Source: Pigmentiphaga litoralis (GTDB lineage: Bacteria; Pseudomonadota; Gammaproteobacteria; Burkholderiales; Burkholderiaceae_B). From it: a stretch of DNA of 64,000 bases. Below, piece after piece: positions 42,440-52,468 of the stretch. The notes beneath the pieces are model-generated. The model saw only the letters and a program-made list of their open reading frames with translations. It was not told the origin of the DNA and searched no databases. The DNA is taken from positions 806,001 through 870,000 of the forward strand of contig NZ_JACCBP010000001.1 of the NCBI RefSeq assembly GCF_013408655.1, in the 5' to 3' direction. Positions within the stretch are counted from its first letter, which is position 1, and every line of letters begins with the position of its first letter. The position numbers and the translations under genes are program-made.

Positions 42440-43612
42440 ATGATGAAAGCATTACGGTGGCATGGAAAGAAGGATATCCGGTATGACGATGCGCCCGACC
42501 CTGAAATCGAGGATGCGGGCGACGCGATATTGAAAGTGTCGTCTTGCGCCATATGCGGCTCGGACCTCCATTTGTTCGATGGCTTCATGCCCGGCATGAA
42601 GCATGGCGACATCATGGGCCACGAGTTCATGGGCGAGATCGTCGAGGTCGGCAAGGAGACCCGCAAGCTCAAGGTCGGCGATCGCGTCGTGGTGCCGTTC
42701 ACGATTACCTGCGGCCAGTGCGATCAGTGCCGCCGTGGCAACTTTTCGGTTTGCGAGCGAACCAACCGCAACAAGAATCTGGCGGACAAGATGTTCGGCC
42801 ACACCACGGCCGGCCTGTTCGGCTATACCCACCTGACCGGCGGCTACCCCGGCGGCCAGGCCGAGTACGTCCGCGTTCCCTATGCGGACACGACGCACGT
42901 CAAGGTGCCGAGCACGTTGAGCGACGAACAGGTGCTGTTCCTTGGGGACATCTTTCCCACCGGCTGGCAGGCCGCGGTGCAATGCGACATCGAACCGACG
43001 GATACGGTCGCCATCTGGGGCGCCGGCCCGGTCGGGCAGATGACCATCCGCAGCGCGGTGCTGCTGGGCGCCAAGCAGGTCATCTGCATCGACCGCGTGC
43101 CGGAACGTCTCCAGATGGCCGCGGCGGGCGGCGCGATCCCCATCAATTTCGATGAAGAGAGCGTGCTCGATCGGCTGGGCGAGCTGACGCAGGGGAAGGG
43201 TCCCGAGAAATGTATCGACGCTGTCGGCCTCGAGGCGCACGTGACGCGGTCCCTGGACAGCATGGTCGACCGCGCCAAGCAGGCGGTGATGGCCGAAAGC
43301 GACCGGCCGCACGTGCTGCGCGAGATGATCTATGTGTGCCGGCCCGGCGGCACCTTGTCGATCCCCGGGGTGTATGGCGGACTGGTCGACAAGATCCCGT
43401 TTGGCGCCTCGATGAACAAGGGGCTGACGTGGAAGATGGGACAGACCCACGTGGCCAAGTGGACCGATGACCTGTTGCGCCTGATCGAAGAAGGCAAGAT
43501 CGATCCGTCGTTCGTGATCACGCACACCATGTCCTTGAAAGACGGGCCGGGCATGTACGAGACCTTCCGCGACAAGAAGGATGGCTGCGTGAAAGTGGTG
43601 TTGAAACCATGA
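42440..43612 (+). CDS. Zinc-dependent alcohol dehydrogenase (formaldehyde dehydrogenase-like MDR)
   Basis: A 390-residue medium-chain zinc dehydrogenase. Catalytic zinc ligands are in CAICGSDLH and [12 protein letters not shown]. The structural zinc loop is [15 protein letters not shown] (four Cys). The NAD site is [16 protein letters not shown]. Lengths and inserts fit the glutathione-independent formaldehyde dehydrogenase-like group. AAAGGAG precedes two adjacent ATG codons (42440, 42443); either may start the protein. The zinc-finger miniprotein gene overlaps its stop, so the two are coupled. Substrate uncertain. Confidence 0.88.
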   Translation: MMKALRWHGKKDIRYDDAPDPEIEDAGDAILKVSSCAICGSDLHLFDGFMPGMKHGDIMGHEFMGEIVEVGKETRKLKVGDRVVVPFTITCGQCDQCRRGNFSVCERTNRNKNLADKMFGHTTAGLFGYTHLTGGYPGGQAEYVRVPYADTTHVKVPSTLSDEQVLFLGDIFPTGWQAAVQCDIEPTDTVAIWGAGPVGQMTIRSAVLLGAKQVICIDRVPERLQMAAAGGAIPINFDEESVLDRLGELTQGKGPEKCIDAVGLEAHVTRSLDSMVDRAKQAVMAESDRPHVLREMIYVCRPGGTLSIPGVYGGLVDKIPFGASMNKGLTWKMGQTHVAKWTDDLLRLIEEGKIDPSFVITHTMSLKDGPGMYETFRDKKDGCVKVVLKP

Positions 43613-43809
43613 GGGGGCCGTCGCGCATGATGGCGCCGATCGTGCCGGGCGACGTTGCGTCCCGACCGGGTGACGAGGTGCCCGAGGGCACCCCGGGCAC
43701 GGGCGAGAACACGTGCCCGGCGTGCGGCGGCAGCGGCACGCAGGCGGGTCAGCCCTGCGAGGCGTGCGGCGGAAGCGGTGTCGTGACGGTGAATATCGGC
43801 GACGCTTGA
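43609..43809 (+). CDS. 66-residue DnaJ-type zinc-finger miniprotein
   Basis: A small protein with two CxxCGGSG units, CPACGGSG and CEACGGSG, separated by 11 bases' worth of short Gly/Gln linker, the same repeat that forms half of the DnaJ zinc-binding domain. The four Cys should bind one zinc. It starts inside the dehydrogenase stop (ATGA), so it is made together with that enzyme. It might supply zinc or assist folding of the zinc enzyme, or bind RNA/protein; this is inference. An internal ATG at 43627 is an alternative start. Confidence 0.75.
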   Translation: MRGPSRMMAPIVPGDVASRPGDEVPEGTPGTGENTCPACGGSGTQAGQPCEACGGSGVVTVNIGDA

Positions 43810-43846
43810 GCACGGCGCCGGCGCCTGAAGCGGGCGTTGCCGCTGG

Positions 43847-44602
43847 CTACAGCGCCATCATTGCTGCGGCGATCTGCCCAAATGCGGGCATCAGTTGCCG
43901 CCAGCCGTCCCGGTCCAGTTGGCCGGGGCGGCGCGGGACGACCGAGTCCGGCGCCCTGAAAGGCGGCCCGTTGCGCGCAAACACGATGCAGTTCGCGCCA
44001 TCGTCGTCCACGACGTCGAACACGGCGTCATCGAAGGCGCGGCGGATGCGGCGCAGCAGGTCCGGCAGTTCGGGGTCCTGCTGATGCAGGTTCACGACCA
44101 TGACGCCATCCGCCGCCAGCATGGCGCGGCAGTCCTCATAGAAGTCCTGCGAGCTGAGTTGCGGCGGCACGCCGTCCGCATCGAAGCCATCCACCAGCAG
44201 GACATCGGGCCGCGCCGCGACATCGCGCACGAATTGCGCGCCATCGATCTCGCGGATGGTCAGGCGCGCGTTGTCGGGCGGGATATGAAATTCGTTGCGA
44301 AGCGCAATGACTTCGGCGCTGATCTCGGCCACTTCGATCACGCTTTTCGGCAGGTGCCGATAGCAGAACTTGGCGAGCGAACCACCGCCCAGGCCGATCA
44401 TGGCAATGCGGGGTGGCGCCGGATGAAAGAGCAGAAAGCCCATCATCAGGCGCGTGTATTCCAGGTCCAGCGCGTCGGGCTTGAGCACCCACATGCTGCT
44501 CTGGACGACGGGCGTGGACAGATGCAGCGTCTTGATCTGCCCGTCGGCCTGTACCGAGGCGCCAGGCGCCTCGGCTGGCCCGCCACGCAATGCCTTTGTC
44601 AT
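43847..44602 (-). CDS. Spermidine synthase-like SAM-dependent protein
   Basis: A 251-residue protein of the polyamine aminopropyltransferase-like fold. The glycine motif IAMIGLGGGSLAKFCYRHLP and the acidic strand end VIEVAEISAEVIAL build the nucleotide site, and DVLLVDGFDADGVPPQL matches the aspartate-containing catalytic loop region. The N-terminal beta domain of real spermidine synthases is shortened, so true aminopropyl transfer is uncertain. It starts one base after the DAHP synthase stop on the same strand, so they form one operon. Confidence 0.8.
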   Translation of the reverse strand: MTKALRGGPAEAPGASVQADGQIKTLHLSTPVVQSSMWVLKPDALDLEYTRLMMGFLLFHPAPPRIAMIGLGGGSLAKFCYRHLPKSVIEVAEISAEVIALRNEFHIPPDNARLTIREIDGAQFVRDVAARPDVLLVDGFDADGVPPQLSSQDFYEDCRAMLAADGVMVVNLHQQDPELPDLLRRIRRAFDDAVFDVVDDDGANCIVFARNGPPFRAPDSVVPRRPGQLDRDGWRQLMPAFGQIAAAMMAL

Positions 44603-44603
44603 G

Positions 44604-45734
44604 TCAGCCCGCGGCGGACAACGCACGCCGCTTGCGCACGGCGTCTGCCAGGGCTTGCAGCACAGGTTCGGTATCCGACCAGGCCAGGCAGGCATCCGTA
44701 ATCGACACGCCGGGCTTGAGCGAGACGCCTTCATTCAGGTCCTGCCGGCCGCCTTCCAGATGGCTTTCGATCATCAGGCCCAGAATGCGGCGTTCGCCCG
44801 CGGCGACCCGGCCTGCCACGTCGTGCGCAACCGTGACCTGGCGTTCATGGTCTTTGGACGAATTGGCATGCGAGCAGTCGACCATGGCCTGGCCGCGCAG
44901 GCCGGCCTTTTCAAGCGCCGCGCAGCAGGCATCGATCGCAGCGGCGTCGAAGTTCGGGCCGCTTTTGCCGCCGCGCAGGATGACGTGGGCGTCGTCGTTG
45001 CCGCGCGTCTCGAAAATGGCGGCCATGCCCATCTTGGTCATGCCCATGAAGGCGTGCCGCGACCGCGCCGACACAATCGCATCCGATGCCACCTGCACGC
45101 CGCCATCGGTGCCGTTCTTGAAGCCGATCGGGCAGCTGAGCCCGGACGCCAGCTGGCGGTGGCTCTGGCTTTCGGTGGTCCGCGCGCCGATCGCACCCCA
45201 GGCGATCAGGTCCGCCAGGAATTGCGGGCTGAGCAAGTCCAGGAATTCGGTGCCCGTGGGCAGGCCGAGTTCGCTGATCTCCAGCAGCAGTTCGCGAGCA
45301 CGGCGCAAGCCTTCGTTGATGCGGAAGCTGCCATCCAGGCGGGGGTCGTTGATATAGCCCTTCCAGCCAACCGTGGTGCGCGGCTTCTCAAAGTAGACGC
45401 GCATGACGATGAGCAATTCGCCTTCCAGCGCGTCGGCCACCGACTTGAGCCGGCGGGCGTACTCCATGGCCTGGCCATGGTCGTGGATGGAACAGGGTCC
45501 GACCACCACCACCAATCTGTCATCCCGGCCGTGCAGAATGTCGGCGATGCGCGCGCGGCTGGTTTCCACCAGGGTTTGTACTGCGGGCGAGACCGGCAGC
45601 TCATCCAGAAGCAGGGCAGGTGAGATGAGCGGGCGGACGGCGCTGATACGCACGTCGTCGATCCGGGTGGTATCCAGCGTGGAGTCGGCCAGGCCGACTT
45701 CGCGGTCATGCGTCGGGTCGTCGATGCGTGTCAA
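44604..45734 (-). CDS. aroG: 3-deoxy-7-phosphoheptulonate synthase (type I DAHP synthase)
   Basis: A 376-residue type I DAHP synthase that joins phosphoenolpyruvate and erythrose 4-phosphate, the first shikimate-pathway step. Landmarks are VVVVGPCSIHD, the RVYFEKPRTTVGWKG loop, GARTTESQSHRQ, HVILRGGKSGPN and VDCSHANSSK. The start is set at a TTG at 45734, which has GGAG six bases upstream and gives the expected N-terminus (about 350 residues in relatives). The ATG upstream at 45812 would add 26 atypical residues. It is divergent from the CheB-CheR fusion gene. Confidence 0.92.
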   Translation of the reverse strand: MTRIDDPTHDREVGLADSTLDTTRIDDVRISAVRPLISPALLLDELPVSPAVQTLVETSRARIADILHGRDDRLVVVVGPCSIHDHGQAMEYARRLKSVADALEGELLIVMRVYFEKPRTTVGWKGYINDPRLDGSFRINEGLRRARELLLEISELGLPTGTEFLDLLSPQFLADLIAWGAIGARTTESQSHRQLASGLSCPIGFKNGTDGGVQVASDAIVSARSRHAFMGMTKMGMAAIFETRGNDDAHVILRGGKSGPNFDAAAIDACCAALEKAGLRGQAMVDCSHANSSKDHERQVTVAHDVAGRVAAGERRILGLMIESHLEGGRQDLNEGVSLKPGVSITDACLAWSDTEPVLQALADAVRKRRALSAAG

Positions 45735-45898
45735 AGAAAGCTCCAGTTTCAGTGCGTATTGCGAGATAATCGCGGGCCTCGAATTGTCACAGAAACCGGG
45801 CTCTGCCGCCAATCACCAGCCCTTGTGCAAAAATGTGATGATTCCCTTTCGCCACGGCGCCACCCGAGCCCAGGCATGCCGGGGCTTGCAGGAAACAG

Positions 45899-48800
45899 AT
45901 GACCAACGACTCCTCAGCCACCACTCCGCGCAACCAGCCCGAGCTGGAACGCAGCCATCTCACGTTTCCTGTTGTGGGACTGGGCGCATCCGCTGGCGGA
46001 TTGGAAGCGCTGCTGGAATTTTTTGGCGCCACGTCGCCCACCAGCGGAATGGCCTATGTGGTCGTGTTGCACCTGTCGCCCGAGCATGAAAGCACGGCTG
46101 ACCAGATCCTGCAGCGGACGACATCGATGCCTGTGCTGCAGGTCAAGGAACGCACGCCCATCGACGTGGATCACGTGTATGTGATCTCGCCGTCCTTGCA
46201 TCTGACGATGAACGACGGGCACCTGAACGTCGAGCCGGCCGACCGGCCGCGCGAGCGCCAGGTAGCGGTTGACCTGTTCTTCCGTGACATGGCCGATGTG
46301 CATCGGGAACGCGCGTTTGGTGTGATCCTGTCAGGCACGGGTTCGGACGGCGCGCTGGGGCTGGAACGGATCAAGGAACAGGGCGGCATCGCGATTGCGC
46401 AGGACCCCCAGGAAGCCTTGTTTGACGGCATGCCGCGCGCGGCGGTCGATACCGGGGCGGTCGATTTCGTGCTGCCCGTGGCGTCCATTCCCGCCAAGAT
46501 CGCCAGCATCTGGAGCACCGCCGAATCGATCGAGATGCCCAGGACGGAGGATGGACCGACCAACGTCCATCCGGCGCGATCCTTCGAACGTGCCGAAGCG
46601 GCCGAGATCGCCTTGCGCGAAATCCTGCTGCTGCTGCGCCACCGGACCGGCAACGACTTCAAGCACTACAAACGCGGCACCATCCTGCGCCGGATCGAAC
46701 GGCGCATGCAGGTCAATGGCCTGACCGACATGCCGGGCTACCGGGACTTCCTCCAGGCCAGCCCGGACGAAGCAGGCGCCTTGCTCAAGGACATGCTGAT
46801 CGGCGTGACCAATTTCTTCCGCGACTTCGAGTCGTTCGCGGCGCTGGACAATGAAGTGGTGTGGCGCCTGACGGGCGCCAGCGCCGAAGGGGGCGATGGC
46901 GCGCTGCGGGTATGGAGCGCGGGTTGCTCGAGCGGCGAAGAAGCGTATTCCCTGGCCATGCTGCTGTCGGATGCGCTGGACGCCACGCAGGGCATGGGCA
47001 CCGTGCAGGTGTTTGCCACGGATATCGACGAGCGCGCCATTGCGACCGCGCGCAGCGGCATCTACCCCGAATCGATATTGGTTGACGTCAGCAACGATAG
47101 GCTGAACCGGTACTTCACGAAGCACCAGAACCATTTCCGCGTCAAAAAAGAATTGCGCGACAAGGTCCTGTTCGCGGTTCACAATATCCTGCGTGACCCG
47201 CCTTTTTCGCGGCTGCACCTCATTTCCTGCCGCAACCTGCTGATCTATCTGGATCGCGATGCGCAGCGGGACATCCTCCAGACCTTCCACTTCGCGCTGA
47301 TGCCCGGCGGCTACCTGTTCCTGGGTGGGTCCGAATCGGCGGAAGCCGTCGACGAGCTGTTCGTGACCGTCGACAAGAAACACCGTATCTACCGTGCCAA
47401 ACCGGTCGCGTCCAGCGTCCGGGCGCCCATATCGGACGCGGCCCCCAGCGCCTACCCGCGGCTTCCGCAAGTGGCTTCCGAGATCAGCCTGGCCAGTTCA
47501 AGGAAAGTCATGTACGCCGAAGTCCACCGCAGGGTGCTCGAGCAATACGCGCCGCCCAGTGTGATCGTGAACCACAACAGCGACATCGTGCACATGTCGG
47601 ACCAGGCCGGGCGCTTTCTGCGTTACGTGGGCGGCGAGCCGTCGCACAACCTGCTGTCGCTGGTGCATCCGGAACTGCGGCTGGAACTGCGCACCGCGCT
47701 GTTCCAGGCCGTGCAGTCCAACAAGAGCGTGGAAGCGCGCCGCGTGCGGCTGCAGCGCAATGACCGCAACTACTACGTGAACATGGTCGCCAAGCCATTT
47801 CGCGATCACCAGGCCGATGCGGACTTCGTGCTGGTGCTGTTCGATGAGGTCGAAGAGTCGATGAGCCAGGAAAGCGGCACATCGGTCGAAGGCAAGGACA
47901 GCGTGCTGACGCAGCTGGAAAACGAGCTGCAGCGCCTGAAGGACCAGTTGCAGGACACCATCGAACATTCCGAGACATCGACCGAAGAGCTGAAAGCTTC
48001 GAACGAAGAACTGCAGGCGATCAACGAAGAGTTGCGTTCGGCGACCGAAGAGCTGGAAACCAGCAAGGAAGAGCTGCAATCGATCAATGAAGAACTGATC
48101 ACGGTCAATTTTGAGCTGAAGACAAAAGTCGAAGAGACCGCCAAGATCAACGACGACCTGCAGAACCTGATTTCGTCGAGTGAGATCGCGACCGTGTTCG
48201 TGGACCGGGCGATGCGGGTGAAGTGGTACACGCCGCGCGCGGCCGACCTGTTCAACCTGATTTCGTCCGACGCGGGCCGGTCGCTGATGGACATTACCCA
48301 TCGGCTGGATTACCCGACCCTGGCCGAAGATGCGGCCGAAACCTTCACGTCGCTGCGGATGATCGAAAACGAAGTACCCAGCACCGACGGCGCCTGGTTC
48401 CTGGCGCGGCTGGTGCCGTACCGCACGGCCGAAGACCGGATCGAAGGCGCCGTGCTGACCTTCATCGACATCACGCAGCGCAAGCGCGCTGAAGAACGCC
48501 TGCGCGCGGGCCAGGAACGGATGCGCCTGGTGGCCGATTCGACCACCGACTACGCCATCATCACCATGGACGAAGAAGGCGTGATCACGGGCTGGAATCG
48601 CGGCGCCGAACTGATCTTCGGCTATCGCGCGTCGGAAGTGGAAGGCCAGTCCGGCGCCATCATCTTCACGCCGGAAGACCGGGAGCAGGGCGTGCCGGCG
48701 GCCGAACTGCAACGCGCCCGCAAGTTCGGCCATGCGTCCGACGACCGCTGGCATATCCGCAAGGATGGCTCGCGCTTCTATTGCAGCGGCGTGGTGCACC

Positions 48801-50041
48801 CGATGGTCGATGGCAACCTGCTGGGCTATGCCAAGATCGCCCGCGACCTGACCGATCGCAAGATGCAGGAAAATGCGCAGGACGCAGCGCTGGAACGCAC
48901 CAGCGCCACCAACGAATTGAAGGACCTGTTCTTTGCGGTGATGTCGCATGAACTGCGCCACCCCTTGAACCTGATCCAGTTGAACGTCGACATCCTGTCG
49001 CGCACGCCGGGCATGGTGACGTCGGCGGTGGGCCGCAAGGCGGTCGAAACCGTGCGGCGGTCGGTGCGCAACCAGTCCAAGATTATCGATGACCTGCTCG
49101 ACATGTCGCGTGTGTCGACCGGCAAGCTCAAGCTCAACCGTGGACGCCTGAACCTGGTCCAGGTGGTGCAGGGGTGCATCGAGACAGTGTCGGCGCAAGC
49201 GTCGGCGGGCAGTGTGCAGCTGAAGGTCAATCTGGCGCAGGACCCCGTGATCGTGGATGCGGACGCAACACGATCGGAACAGGTGGTGTGGAACCTGCTC
49301 AGCAACGCGGTCAAATTCACGCCCGAAGGCGGCACGGTCACCGTGACGCTGGTGACCGACAACGGCAATGCACGGCTGGATGTGACGGATACCGGAATCG
49401 GAATGGCGCCCGAAGCGGTCGACGCGGTGTTTGACATGTTCAACCAGATCGATCGGCAGCATTCGAACCGCAACAAGAGCGGCCTGGGCATCGGCCTGGC
49501 GCTGGCTCGCCAACTGGCCGAAGCGCATGGCGGCTCGGTCACGGCGTTGTCGGAAGGCGAAGGGCGGGGGTCGACGTTCACCTTCCTGCTGCCCCTGGCC
49601 GACGGCGGCAACTCGGCGGAACAGGCCGTCGACGCGCCGGTGTCGCATGGTCAGTTGCGCGGTGCGCGCATCCTGCTGGTGGATGATTCGCCCGACGTGC
49701 TGGAAACCATGGGCATGCTGCTCGAGCTTGAGGGCGCGACGGTCACCAGCGCGGCCAGTGGCGCGGCGGCATTGACTGTGGCTGTGGGCCAGTCGTTTGA
49801 CCTGATCATTTCCGATATCGCGATGCCCGAGATGGACGGCATGCAGCTCATCAAGAAGCTGCGTGAGATGCCGCCCCTGGCCGACGTGCCGGCCGTGGCC
49901 TTGACCGGCTACGGCGGCACGGCGATCATCAACAGTGTGCGGGCCGCGGGCTTTTCGGACTACCTGTGCAAGCCCGTGCCGATGGACCAGCTGATCGAGA
50001 AGGTCTCGAACGTGCTGCCAGTCCGCGACGGCGAACGCTGA
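45899..50041 (+). CDS. CheB-CheR-PAS-histidine kinase-receiver fusion protein
   Basis: A 1380-residue multidomain signalling protein. In order: CheB methylesterase without receiver (about 22-210; Ser31 in [12 protein letters not shown], later [10 protein letters not shown]), CheR methyltransferase (about 225-500; [17 protein letters not shown]), a PAS-like region, a long Glu/Ser-rich coiled coil (about 660-760), two PAS domains (about 765-1000), a phospho-acceptor domain (His1017 in MSHELRHPL), an ATPase domain ([18 protein letters not shown]) and a C-terminal receiver (Asp1306 in [12 protein letters not shown]). All catalytic residues looked for are present. No chemotaxis genes are nearby. 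It is divergent from aroG; the start has AGGAAA upstream. Confidence 0.92.
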   Translation: MTNDSSATTPRNQPELERSHLTFPVVGLGASAGGLEALLEFFGATSPTSGMAYVVVLHLSPEHESTADQILQRTTSMPVLQVKERTPIDVDHVYVISPSLHLTMNDGHLNVEPADRPRERQVAVDLFFRDMADVHRERAFGVILSGTGSDGALGLERIKEQGGIAIAQDPQEALFDGMPRAAVDTGAVDFVLPVASIPAKIASIWSTAESIEMPRTEDGPTNVHPARSFERAEAAEIALREILLLLRHRTGNDFKHYKRGTILRRIERRMQVNGLTDMPGYRDFLQASPDEAGALLKDMLIGVTNFFRDFESFAALDNEVVWRLTGASAEGGDGALRVWSAGCSSGEEAYSLAMLLSDALDATQGMGTVQVFATDIDERAIATARSGIYPESILVDVSNDRLNRYFTKHQNHFRVKKELRDKVLFAVHNILRDPPFSRLHLISCRNLLIYLDRDAQRDILQTFHFALMPGGYLFLGGSESAEAVDELFVTVDKKHRIYRAKPVASSVRAPISDAAPSAYPRLPQVASEISLASSRKVMYAEVHRRVLEQYAPPSVIVNHNSDIVHMSDQAGRFLRYVGGEPSHNLLSLVHPELRLELRTALFQAVQSNKSVEARRVRLQRNDRNYYVNMVAKPFRDHQADADFVLVLFDEVEESMSQESGTSVEGKDSVLTQLENELQRLKDQLQDTIEHSETSTEELKASNEELQAINEELRSATEELETSKEELQSINEELITVNFELKTKVEETAKINDDLQNLISSSEIATVFVDRAMRVKWYTPRAADLFNLISSDAGRSLMDITHRLDYPTLAEDAAETFTSLRMIENEVPSTDGAWFLARLVPYRTAEDRIEGAVLTFIDITQRKRAEERLRAGQERMRLVADSTTDYAIITMDEEGVITGWNRGAELIFGYRASEVEGQSGAIIFTPEDREQGVPAAELQRARKFGHASDDRWHIRKDGSRFYCSGVVHPMVDGNLLGYAKIARDLTDRKMQENAQDAALERTSATNELKDLFFAVMSHELRHPLNLIQLNVDILSRTPGMVTSAVGRKAVETVRRSVRNQSKIIDDLLDMSRVSTGKLKLNRGRLNLVQVVQGCIETVSAQASAGSVQLKVNLAQDPVIVDADATRSEQVVWNLLSNAVKFTPEGGTVTVTLVTDNGNARLDVTDTGIGMAPEAVDAVFDMFNQIDRQHSNRNKSGLGIGLALARQLAEAHGGSVTALSEGEGRGSTFTFLLPLADGGNSAEQAVDAPVSHGQLRGARILLVDDSPDVLETMGMLLELEGATVTSAASGAAALTVAVGQSFDLIISDIAMPEMDGMQLIKKLREMPPLADVPAVALTGYGGTAIINSVRAAGFSDYLCKPVPMDQLIEKVSNVLPVRDGER

Positions 50042-51796
50042 TCAGGTCAGTTCCCGCACGATGTCGGCACCCAGTGTGCGCATGATGCGGCCGCCATCCG
50101 GCGTGCCGCGTGCGATGGCCTTGGCCATGCGGGCTGCCTGACCCACCGAGGCCTTTGGCGGCATGGGGGGTTCGTGGGGATCGATCACTGCTTCAATCAC
50201 CACCGGTCCGGTCATCGCAAACGCCTGGGTCAGCTGTTGCTGGCAATGTGCCGGATCGTTGATGGTGACCGCCTGGGCGCCGAACGCCCGCGCGGCGGCC
50301 GCAAAGTCTATCGGTTGCAGTTCACAACCGTATTCCGGGTTGCCCAGCATGCCCATCTGTTCCCACTTGATCATGCCCAGGGCATCGTTCTTCATGATGA
50401 CGATCTTGATGTCCAGCCCGTACTTGACGCAAGTCGCCAGTTCGCCCATGAGCATGGTGAAGCCCCCGTCGCCAACCACCGCCACCACTTGCCGCTGCGG
50501 ATAGGCAATGGCTGCCGCCACGGCATAGGGCACGGCGCAGCCCATGGTCGCCAAGGTGCCCGAGCACGAAAATTTCATGCTGCCGCGCATCGTGATGTGG
50601 CGGGCGACCCATGCCGTGATGGTGCCGGAGTCGGTGACGACGATCGCGTCGTCCCGCAGCAGTCCATCCAGATGATGCGTGACTACCTGCGGCTTCATGG
50701 GGATATCGGTGCGCGTGGCGCGTTCGGTCAGCAGGTCGCGCCATTCCTTCATGCCGTCTTGCGCGGTCGTCAGGAAGCTGCGGTCCGCGTGCGGCGTGAG
50801 GTGCGGCAGCAGGGCGGCGAGCACGCGGCCCGTGTCGCCCACCAGGGCCGCATCCACCGGATAACGCAGCCCGATGCGCGCCGGATCCGCATCGATCTGC
50901 ACCGCGCGCACCTTGCCGGGCTCGGGGTAGTACTCGATGTACGGAAATGAGCTGCCAACGATGAGCAGGGTGTCGCAGGATTCGAGCGCGTCCTGCGCGG
51001 GACGCGTGCCGAGGAGGCCTACGCCCCCCACGCAGTAGGGATTGTCGTCGGCGAGCACGGCCTTGCCCAGCAGGGGTTTGGCGACGGGTGCGGCCAGCCG
51101 GTCCGCCAAGGTTTCGAGCAGCGGCCCGGCGCTGGCCGCGCCGCGTCCCGCCAGGATGCAGATCTTCTTGCCTTCATTCAGGACGGCGGCTGCGCGCTGG
51201 AACTGGTCGTCGGTTGGCAATGCGATGTTGCTGGCCTGCAGGTCGGTCACGTGATGCGCGACATTGCGCGACGACCGTTTGTCGTCCTTGACCGGCTGCG
51301 ACTGCATCTCGACCGGGATCGTTACGTGGGCCACGCCATTGCGGGCAAGCGCGGTTCGGCAGGCCAGGTTCACGACGTTCTCGACATGCGCGGGACCCAT
51401 CACGCGGGCGTTGTACACCGCCACATCCATGAAAAGCCGATCCAGTTCCACGTCCTGCTGGGTGTAGGTGCCGATCAGGTCGTGGTACTGCATGCCGGTG
51501 ATGGCGAGCACCGGCGCCCCGTCCAGTTTGGCGTCGTACAAACCATTCAGCAGGTGCACGCCGCCCGGCCCGGACGTCGACAGGCAGACCCCCAGCTTGC
51601 CGGTGAATTTGGCATACGCGCAGGCCATGAAGGCGGCGGCTTCTTCGTGCCGGACCTGGACGAATCGAATCTGATCCTGGCGCGTGCGCAGCGCTTCCAT
51701 GATGCCGTTGATGCCGTCACCCGGCAGTCCGAATAGGGTGTCGACTTCCCAGTCGACGAGTGTGTCGACCAGGATATCGGCCGCTGTCTTGTTCAT
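50042..51796 (-). CDS. Thiamine diphosphate-dependent enzyme (PoxB/acetolactate synthase-like)
   Basis: A 584-residue ThDP enzyme of the pyruvate oxidase / acetolactate synthase type. The catalytic Glu lies in VQVRHEEAAAFMA, the ThDP-Mg motif is GDGGFTMLMGELATCVKYG ending in KND, and the middle FAD/ADP-type domain carries ILAGRGAASAG. It lacks an obvious C-terminal membrane-binding helix of E. coli PoxB. Pyruvate to acetate (or acetolactate) is likely but not provable. It converges on the CheB-CheR fusion gene with a gap of no bases. The copper-storage protein gene is divergent from it. Confidence 0.87.
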   Translation of the reverse strand: MNKTAADILVDTLVDWEVDTLFGLPGDGINGIMEALRTRQDQIRFVQVRHEEAAAFMACAYAKFTGKLGVCLSTSGPGGVHLLNGLYDAKLDGAPVLAITGMQYHDLIGTYTQQDVELDRLFMDVAVYNARVMGPAHVENVVNLACRTALARNGVAHVTIPVEMQSQPVKDDKRSSRNVAHHVTDLQASNIALPTDDQFQRAAAVLNEGKKICILAGRGAASAGPLLETLADRLAAPVAKPLLGKAVLADDNPYCVGGVGLLGTRPAQDALESCDTLLIVGSSFPYIEYYPEPGKVRAVQIDADPARIGLRYPVDAALVGDTGRVLAALLPHLTPHADRSFLTTAQDGMKEWRDLLTERATRTDIPMKPQVVTHHLDGLLRDDAIVVTDSGTITAWVARHITMRGSMKFSCSGTLATMGCAVPYAVAAAIAYPQRQVVAVVGDGGFTMLMGELATCVKYGLDIKIVIMKNDALGMIKWEQMGMLGNPEYGCELQPIDFAAAARAFGAQAVTINDPAHCQQQLTQAFAMTGPVVIEAVIDPHEPPMPPKASVGQAARMAKAIARGTPDGGRIMRTLGADIVRELT

Positions 51797-51916
51797 GAAA
51801 TGCTCCTGTCATGGCGAGGTGGGGATGCCGGTCGTGGCGCAAAGCGTGTTCCCTGCAACGCGCGTTGCCGGAACGGGTTTTGCGGCCGGCGGTGTGTTTC
51901 AACGGAGGTAAGCGCC

Positions 51917-52258
51917 ATGACACCCAATCCTTTCCAGCAGTGCATCGACATGTGTTATGCCTGCGCCGCGGCCTGCAACCCATGCGCTTCGGCATGCCTG
52001 TCGGAACCCCATGCCGACGCGATGACGCAATGCATCCGCCTGGATATCGAATGCGCGGAAATCTGCACGCTGGCCGCCAGCACCATGGCGCGCGAAGGCG
52101 CGTTTTCCGCTGAGGTGTGCGGCGTATGCGCCAAGGTGTGCGACGCCTGCGCCGCCGTCTGCGAAAAGCACGAGGCCGACCATTGCCAACGCTGCGCGGC
52201 GGCATGCCGCGCGTGCGCGGAAGCATGCCGCAGCATGTACGCAGGGCAGTCGAGCTGA
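51917..52258 (+). CDS. Four-helix-bundle copper-storage protein (Csp3/DUF326-like)
   Basis: A 113-residue protein with 19 cysteines in CxxxC-rich helices, for example CIDMCYACAAACNPCASACL, EVCGVCAKVCDACAAVC and CQRCAAACRACAEACR. This is the pattern of the Csp copper-storage family, where Cys line the core of a four-helix bundle and bind many Cu(I) ions. There is no signal peptide, so a cytosolic Csp3-type protein is predicted. GGAGG precedes the ATG at 51917, and the in-frame codons upstream are not family-like. A clear terminator follows. It is divergent from the ThDP enzyme gene. Confidence 0.9.
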   Translation: MTPNPFQQCIDMCYACAAACNPCASACLSEPHADAMTQCIRLDIECAEICTLAASTMAREGAFSAEVCGVCAKVCDACAAVCEKHEADHCQRCAAACRACAEACRSMYAGQSS

Positions 52259-52281
52259 TGCACGCGGCGCAAACGGAAGAG

Positions 52282-52310
52282 TCGATTATTGCTCTTCAAT
52301 GATCGATTTT
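52282..52310 (+). terminator. Rho-independent terminator after the copper-storage gene
   Basis: A 10-bp stem (52282-52291 with 52297-52306, one U-G wobble) and 5-base CTCTT loop are followed by TTTT. It lies 24 bases after the stop codon. Confidence 0.78.
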
Positions 52311-52406
52311 GAGCAGGCTCATTGTTGAGCAGAAGCTGCTTAGCCCTTTCGATGTTTTACATGCATGGGTCGCCAAAGACGACTCGAAGCGACGTCCTGA
52401 CGGCAT

Positions 52407-52427
52407 AGAGCCGTTCGGTACGGCTCT
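52407..52427 (+). repeat. 8-bp hairpin upstream of the glycan operon
   Basis: AGAGCCGT and ACGGCTCT flank a TCGGT loop, 42 bases before the PIG-L start, in a 158-base gap of lower GC. No T run follows. It may be part of the operon leader or an operator. Confidence 0.4.
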
Positions 52428-52468
52428 TGCTAATGCTGTGTTGCGATCATGTTGACTAGGGTGATGCA

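Noticed and set aside
47498..49648. 716-codon open frame on the minus strand opposite the CheB-CheR fusion
   Set aside because: It lies wholly inside a gene with intact catalytic motifs; the translation is His/Gln/Arg-rich with no domain, typical of antisense frames in GC-rich DNA.
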